A stretch of 10,622 bases of DNA from Chloroflexi bacterium RBG_16_57_11 (GTDB taxonomy: Bacteria; Chloroflexota; Anaerolineae; Anaerolineales; UBA4823). The notes under the pieces were generated by a model. The model ran no database searches. It was given only the letters and a program-made list of their open reading frames with translations, and had not been told where the DNA came from. The stretch lies in assembly GCA_001795165.1 (NCBI GenBank), contig MGNS01000156.1:24216-34837 (forward strand), in the 5' to 3' direction. Positions 6,816-10,622 of this stretch are shown here, in pieces (position 1 is the stretch's first letter; each line of letters begins with the position of its first letter). The translations under genes and the position numbers were made by a program.

Positions 6816-7583
6816 TTATCGGAACAAATCCTGGTCGCGTTGGCGAATCAGCTCACCCAAAGAAGCCTCTCGCAAGGGGTAGGGAAAACCGCGCGCATGT
6901 ACAACCGGGGTCCCTTCAGCAGCCTGACCCATCACCAGCGAGGCTGCGGCAGCAAGCTCATCGGCGACACCCACCTGCGTGATCTGAAGCCGGAAATCAA
7001 ACAAGTCGGCCCAGCCGCGCATATCCACCAGACCCGGTAAGCCGGAAATGCCGATTGCTACACCAACCGTGCCCATACGCCAGGCGCGCCCGTGTGAATC
7101 GATAATCAGTACCCCCAAATGCCTCCCACTGGCAGCTTCCAGGCGCTGGCGCAAAGCTGCCGCAGAGGCATCCGGGTTTTCCGGAAGCAAAAGGACCCAG
7201 TCTTCTGGCCTACCCTTGTCTCCGTGTACGTTCGAGTGGTCTACCCCTGCGCTGGCGCAAATAAATCCCAGGCGATGCTCAACCACGATCACACCCGGGC
7301 GAGTGCGTAAAACCTGGCGGCTTTCACCCAGGATGACTTCCACAAGGCGGGGGTCCTTGGCTGTCTGTTCCGCCAGGTCTAGCGCACGCGGAGAGGGTGT
7401 CACTTTTGTCAGATCCACCAGGCAACCCTCGGCTTTCGAAACGATTTTCTGCGCCAGAATGATGATATCACCGTCTAGCAGGGCCAGCTGAGCCCGATCG
7501 AAGGCCTGGAGGATGAGCGGAGCCAGGTCATCCCCCGGGGAAATAAGCGGTATACCGGTCAGGGGCGTCAGCGTAAGCGCCAT
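6816..7583 (-). CDS. cofE: Coenzyme F420-0:L-glutamate ligase CofE
   Basis: 255-residue GTP- and metal-dependent ligase adding gamma-linked glutamates to F420-0 (or dehydro-F420-0). Motifs in order: SPGDDLAPLI (15-24), GDIIILAQKIVSKAEG (38-53), HRLGFICASAGVDHSNV (103-119), the metal/nucleotide motif DSHGRAWRMGTVGVAIG (162-178), and DMRGWADLFDFRLQITQVGV (187-206) with the following DELA. The length matches stand-alone archaeal-type CofE (about 250), so the C-terminal nitroreductase domain of mycobacterial FbiB is missing here; it is encoded by the next gene instead. The ATG at 7583 is 6 bases after npdG, with AGGTAA about 8 bases upstream inside the npdG end. The length of the polyglutamate tail cannot be predicted. 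Confidence 0.95.
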   Translation of the reverse strand: MALTLTPLTGIPLISPGDDLAPLILQAFDRAQLALLDGDIIILAQKIVSKAEGCLVDLTKVTPSPRALDLAEQTAKDPRLVEVILGESRQVLRTRPGVIVVEHRLGFICASAGVDHSNVHGDKGRPEDWVLLLPENPDASAAALRQRLEAASGRHLGVLIIDSHGRAWRMGTVGVAIGISGLPGLVDMRGWADLFDFRLQITQVGVADELAAAASLVMGQAAEGTPVVHARGFPYPLREASLGELIRQRDQDLFR

Positions 7584-7589
7584 ACTGGA

Positions 7590-8255
7590 TTACCTGGGGA
7601 TACCTGTGATGCCGATGCTGGCGGTCTTGACGCCATAGTGTGCATTCAGGCTGATCAGGATCGAGGTCAGGCCTTCAACCACCACTGCGTTGTCCAACCC
7701 ACCGGCGTAATACCCTCGCATGCCGCCCGCTTCGGCCAAGCGGATCACTTCATCCGCGGCCTGCAGGTCATCCGCGCAGACCAGCACGTCCGTATCCAGC
7801 GACTGGCCCAGGTTCTTCTTCAGGGCGTGTGAAGGCACGTTCTGGAAAGCAGCCACCACACGCACCCCCGGACCGAGGATCTGCTGGGCAAGGCGAGCAG
7901 CAGCAGGCGGAGACGGGGGACGAGGATCACGAAAATCCACCCGGGCGGTTGCATCCACCAGAATTTTTCCCTGCAGGTCGTCGACCAGGCTCTCCAGGGT
8001 GGCCTGGTGTGCCGACTGGACCACGGTGAGCACGCTCAGGTCCGCCTGGCGCGCTGCCTGGCTGTTTTCCAGACCGCGAATCATTGTGGTCCCCAGCCTG
8101 AGGTTCAACTCGGCGGCCGTTGCTTCGGCTTTTTCGACCTGGCGCGATCCGATGATGATCTGAACGCCGGCGCTGGCCCAGCGCAAGGCCAGACCGGGGC
8201 CTTCTTTACCCGTGCCACCCAAAATTGCGATGGTTGGAACAGAATATGACAACAT
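7590..8255 (-). CDS. npdG: F420H2:NADP+ oxidoreductase (NADPH-dependent F420 reductase)
   Basis: 221-residue Fno/NpdG enzyme moving hydride between F420 and NADP. The N-terminal Rossmann motif is GGTGKEGPGLALR (13-25). GSR at 36-38 matches the serine-arginine pair that binds the NADP 2'-phosphate in Archaeoglobus Fno, so NADP rather than NAD is expected. Further family features are VVAAFQNVPSHAL (133-145), AGGLDNAVVVEGLTSILISL (184-203) and the ITGIPR C-terminus. The length is typical. The ATG at 8255 has AGGAG five bases upstream, and that site may pair into a small hairpin. It lies 54 bases after the NUDIX gene and 6 bases before cofE. Its presence says the cell uses F420 in redox metabolism and can supply F420H2 from NADPH or the reverse. 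Confidence 0.94.
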   Translation of the reverse strand: MLSYSVPTIAILGGTGKEGPGLALRWASAGVQIIIGSRQVEKAEATAAELNLRLGTTMIRGLENSQAARQADLSVLTVVQSAHQATLESLVDDLQGKILVDATARVDFRDPRPPSPPAAARLAQQILGPGVRVVAAFQNVPSHALKKNLGQSLDTDVLVCADDLQAADEVIRLAEAGGMRGYYAGGLDNAVVVEGLTSILISLNAHYGVKTASIGITGIPR

Positions 8256-8261
8256 GACTGC

Positions 8262-8276
8262 TCCTGAACAACAGGA
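8262..8276 (-). promoter_or_regulatory. Small hairpin covering the npdG ribosome binding site
   Basis: The minus strand reads TCCTG, a five-base loop, then CAGGA, a 5-bp perfect stem whose right arm contains four of the five bases of the AGGAG ribosome binding site (8265-8261). If it forms, it would lower translation initiation of npdG unless ribosomes or a factor open it. The stem is short, so this could be chance. Confidence 0.3.
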
Positions 8277-8309
8277 TTATTTTGATATTAACCCGCAATT
8301 CTTTCCCGC

Positions 8310-8939
8310 TCAATCGAAAATGGTGGGCAGATCGGGACACCCATGAACCCGAAAAGCATCCTCGATGTGACGCATATAGGTGCGGTTGACCGAAAGGTGG
8401 ACGGGGATCTCATCCGGGCCAAAGAAGGCCACTTCGCTGGTCTCAGCGCTGGGGCGAGGCTCACCATCTATTAAATCGCACAGGAAGACCAGCTTGAAAG
8501 CATGGAACAACTCCAACGGGCCGACCCGGTTGGCGTCGTAGACGCCAATCACCCGGCGGGCCTTGACGTGGAAACCGGCTTCTTCCCAGGCTTCGCGCTC
8601 GGCAGCCTCGGAAGGAACGTCGCCCACATCGGCCCAGCCGCCGGGCATGGTCCAGCCGCCATCCTGGCGCTCTCGCACCAACAGTAGCTTGCTATCCTGA
8701 AAGATGGCGGCACGCACATCGATCCGCGGCGTGGCGTAACCGATCTGAGCGTGGAAGGCGTCCAGCAGAGGTGCGACCTCCAGCTCAGCACATTCATTGA
8801 TGATCTCGGCAGCGATTTCTATCAGGCGCTGATAGCGCTGGCGCTGGTAATCGTTCTCGGCATAGTGATAACCGGTCTGCGAGAGGGCCTGGATCTGGCG
8901 AGCCCATTCCAGCCAGCGGGGCACAGAAGGGCTGGTCAT
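8310..8939 (-). CDS. NUDIX hydrolase with N-terminal Nudix_N-type domain
   Basis: 209-residue pyrophosphohydrolase. Residues about 10-65 (WLEWARQIQALSQTGYHYAE onward, with a helical RYQRLIEIAAEI stretch) resemble the Nudix_N domain found in a NUDIX branch that includes ADP-ribose and CDP-choline pyrophosphatases. The Nudix box runs G101 to F123 as G-x5-D-x7-REAWEEAGF. All key residues are present except that the first box glutamate is aspartate (D107), while REx2EE (R115, E116, E119, E120) is intact, so the metal site should work. The ATG at 8939 overlaps the xanthine dehydrogenase stop by ATGA, a classic translational coupling; the 17 upstream in-frame codons lie inside that gene. The substrate is unknown: nucleotide sugar, ADP-ribose, CDP-choline or a damaged cofactor are all possible. 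A direct role in F420 metabolism is unproven. Confidence 0.88.
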   Translation of the reverse strand: MTSPSVPRWLEWARQIQALSQTGYHYAENDYQRQRYQRLIEIAAEIINECAELEVAPLLDAFHAQIGYATPRIDVRAAIFQDSKLLLVRERQDGGWTMPGGWADVGDVPSEAAEREAWEEAGFHVKARRVIGVYDANRVGPLELFHAFKLVFLCDLIDGEPRPSAETSEVAFFGPDEIPVHLSVNRTYMRHIEDAFRVHGCPDLPTIFD

Positions 8940-10622
8940 ACTCTGGCAGCCAGCTCCCGGACGATCTGCTCTTGATCTACCGGCAAGCAATCGAAGCGAA
9001 CACCTACGGCGTTATAGATGGCATTGGTAATTGCCGGAGTGCTGGGTATGCTGACAATCTCACCCACACCTTTTGCGCCATACGGTCCATCGGCAGTGGG
9101 GTGCTCGACGGTAAATGAGATGATTTCTGGAGTCTGAGTAATAGATGGGACACGATAGCGCGCCAGGCGGTCGGAATAAACGCGTCCTTCCTCAAGAATG
9201 AAATTCTCCGTCAGGGCGTTGCCCAGGCCCATGATAACACCGCCTTCTACCTGGCCCTGCAAACCGAGAGGATTGATGGCTTTGCCAACATCGTTGGCAA
9301 CGAGGATGCGGAGCACGCGCACCTCGCCGGTGTAGGTGTTTACTTCCACTTCGGCAGCCTGAGCCGCAAAAGAGAAGGCAAAGTGCATGTCGCCGCCCTG
9401 TCCTAATGGTTTGGTCACCGGGGCCCAATACTCGTATAAAGCGCGTGGCTCACGGCCTTCCGAGCGCATCAGGCCGACCACCTCACCCAACGGTACGGAA
9501 TGACCATTGACGTGCGCCAAGCCTTCAATAAATCGCACAGAGTCGGGCGGCTGGTCGTATTTCTCCGCCAGAGAGGAGGCGATAGCCTGGCGCAGTGTGC
9601 GAGCGGCGTGCAAAGCGGCGTTGCCTGTGACGTAGGTCTGGCGGGAGGCGGTAGTTGGACCACCATCCGGCGTCAGGTCGGTGTCCATCACAAGGACTCG
9701 CACACGACGCGGGGAAAGGTTGAACTCCTGCGACACGATCATCTGGAGCACGGTCACCAGCCCCTGACCCAGCTCAGCAGAAGATGTGCGAACCTCCAGT
9801 ATGCCATCCTCGTAGAGCTCTACTTCGGCGCCGGCCTTATCGGGCGCGCCTCCGCCCAGACCGGTGTTCTTGTACCCTACGGCGAAACCCCAGGCACGGC
9901 GCAGATGCAGCGCACCTGGGACAGGGCGAGACTCAAAAGGCCACTCTCCGCTTAACCGGCGCATTTCTGCGTCGACTTTATCGATGCACTCCAGCAAGCC
10001 GACGCTTTCGCGCAATTGTTGCCCGGTGTTGGTGATGCTACCCACACGCATCGCATTCAACCGGCGCAGCTTGACCGGATCCATATCCAGCGTGCGGGCC
10101 AGATCATCCATCATACTCTCGATGGCGAAGGCCGACTGGGTGACGCCAAAACCCCGGAATGCCCCGGAGGGCGGGTTGTTTGTGTACATGGCATAGCAAT
10201 CAGCCCGGGCATGCGGTACTTCATACGGACCGGATGAGTGCGTGGTGGCGCGGGTCATCACCTTATCGCCCAACGAGGCGTAAGCACCAGTGTCGCCGTA
10301 CAGCTCGGTCTCTACGGCAGTCAGACATCCATCGCGACGTGCGCCAAGCCTGAGGCGGATTTGGGTGGCATGTCGCTTGGGGTGCACCAACAGGCTTTCA
10401 TGTCGGTCGAAGAGTAGCTTCACCGGACGGCCGGTCGCCTGAGCCAGTAAGGCAGCATGGATCTGGCCGGCGATATCCTCTTTGCCGCCAAAGCCGCCGC
10501 CTATCAATTGCCCCAAGATGCGAACGCGCTCCTCGGGCCAGCCCAGGGCGCGCGCCACCTGCTGGCGATCCTGGTAGGGAATCTGGGAGCCGACGTAGAT
10601 TTCCATCCGTCCGTCAGGCGTC
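8936..10622 (-). CDS. Xanthine dehydrogenase-family molybdopterin-binding subunit, C-terminal part
   Basis: The frame is open to the right edge, so the N-terminus is missing; 561 complete codons are visible. It is the large Mo-cofactor subunit of a molybdenum hydroxylase. Counting from the first visible methionine (10606), GGGFGGKED (37-45) and SGAFRGFG (146-153) are cofactor-contact motifs, ELGQG lies mid-protein, and GAKGVGE ends with E516, the equivalent of the catalytic E1261 of bovine xanthine oxidoreductase. E43 matches bovine E802, and R118, 32 residues before the Arg of AFRGFG as in bovine R880, matches the other purine-orienting residue. This favours a purine substrate over an aldehyde (inference by motif alignment). 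The AYRCSFR loop of CO dehydrogenase CoxL is absent. The FAD and 2Fe-2S subunits are probably encoded beyond the window. It overlaps the NUDIX gene by 4 bases. Confidence 0.9.
   Translation of the reverse strand, partial: TPDGRMEIYVGSQIPYQDRQQVARALGWPEERVRILGQLIGGGFGGKEDIAGQIHAALLAQATGRPVKLLFDRHESLLVHPKRHATQIRLRLGARRDGCLTAVETELYGDTGAYASLGDKVMTRATTHSSGPYEVPHARADCYAMYTNNPPSGAFRGFGVTQSAFAIESMMDDLARTLDMDPVKLRRLNAMRVGSITNTGQQLRESVGLLECIDKVDAEMRRLSGEWPFESRPVPGALHLRRAWGFAVGYKNTGLGGGAPDKAGAEVELYEDGILEVRTSSAELGQGLVTVLQMIVSQEFNLSPRRVRVLVMDTDLTPDGGPTTASRQTYVTGNAALHAARTLRQAIASSLAEKYDQPPDSVRFIEGLAHVNGHSVPLGEVVGLMRSEGREPRALYEYWAPVTKPLGQGGDMHFAFSFAAQAAEVEVNTYTGEVRVLRILVANDVGKAINPLGLQGQVEGGVIMGLGNALTENFILEEGRVYSDRLARYRVPSITQTPEIISFTVEHPTADGPYGAKGVGEIVSIPSTPAITNAIYNAVGVRFDCLPVDQEQIVRELAARV

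Noticed and set aside
8936..10622. Aerobic CO dehydrogenase large subunit (CoxL)
   Set aside because: The active-site loop typical of CoxL (AYRCSFR) is absent; the matching region reads SGAFRGFG, as in xanthine dehydrogenases.

Overview
The window is a bacterial chromosome segment in which every convincing gene is read leftward on the minus strand. It looks like one long, tightly packed operon followed by the start of a separately promoted gene. The content is a nearly complete cofactor F420 tail-assembly pathway next to a GlcDEF-type hydroxyacid dehydrogenase and a purine-type molybdenum hydroxylase. The fairly high GC, the AGGAG-type ribosome binding sites and this gene mix fit a Chloroflexota bacterium (Anaerolineae or a relative). 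That placement is inference from gene content; no rRNA or marker gene is present to prove it.

Layout in transcription order, right to left: (1) the C-terminal part of the large molybdopterin subunit of a xanthine dehydrogenase-family enzyme, cut by the right edge; (2) a NUDIX hydrolase overlapping it by ATGA; (3) npdG, F420:NADP oxidoreductase; (4) cofE, F420 gamma-glutamyl ligase; (5) an unusual fusion of a pyrophosphatase-like domain to an FbiB-type nitroreductase; (6) cofD (fbiA); (7) cofC (fbiD); (8-10) glcD, glcE and glcF; (11) a 77-base gap with an extended -10 promoter centred on a near-perfect palindrome; (12) the N-terminus of a membrane-anchored protein of unknown function, cut by the left edge. 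No gap exceeds 100 bases, and I see no RNA genes, mobile elements, CRISPR arrays or strong intrinsic terminators.

How the genes work together: CofC activates a three-carbon phosphoacid with GTP. CofD transfers it to FO. The nitroreductase domain would reduce dehydro-F420-0 if the acid is phosphoenolpyruvate. CofE adds glutamates, and NpdG exchanges hydride between F420 and NADP. The FO synthase (CofG/CofH or FbiC) is not here and must be encoded elsewhere. GlcDEF would oxidise lactate, glycolate or a similar 2-hydroxyacid; its place directly after cofC suggests a metabolic link that the sequence alone cannot prove.

The most unusual item is the pyrophosphatase-like/nitroreductase fusion. It replaces the CofE/nitroreductase fusion (FbiB) known from mycobacteria, and its pyrophosphatase-like domain has lost a key catalytic aspartate while keeping four metal-ligand aspartates.
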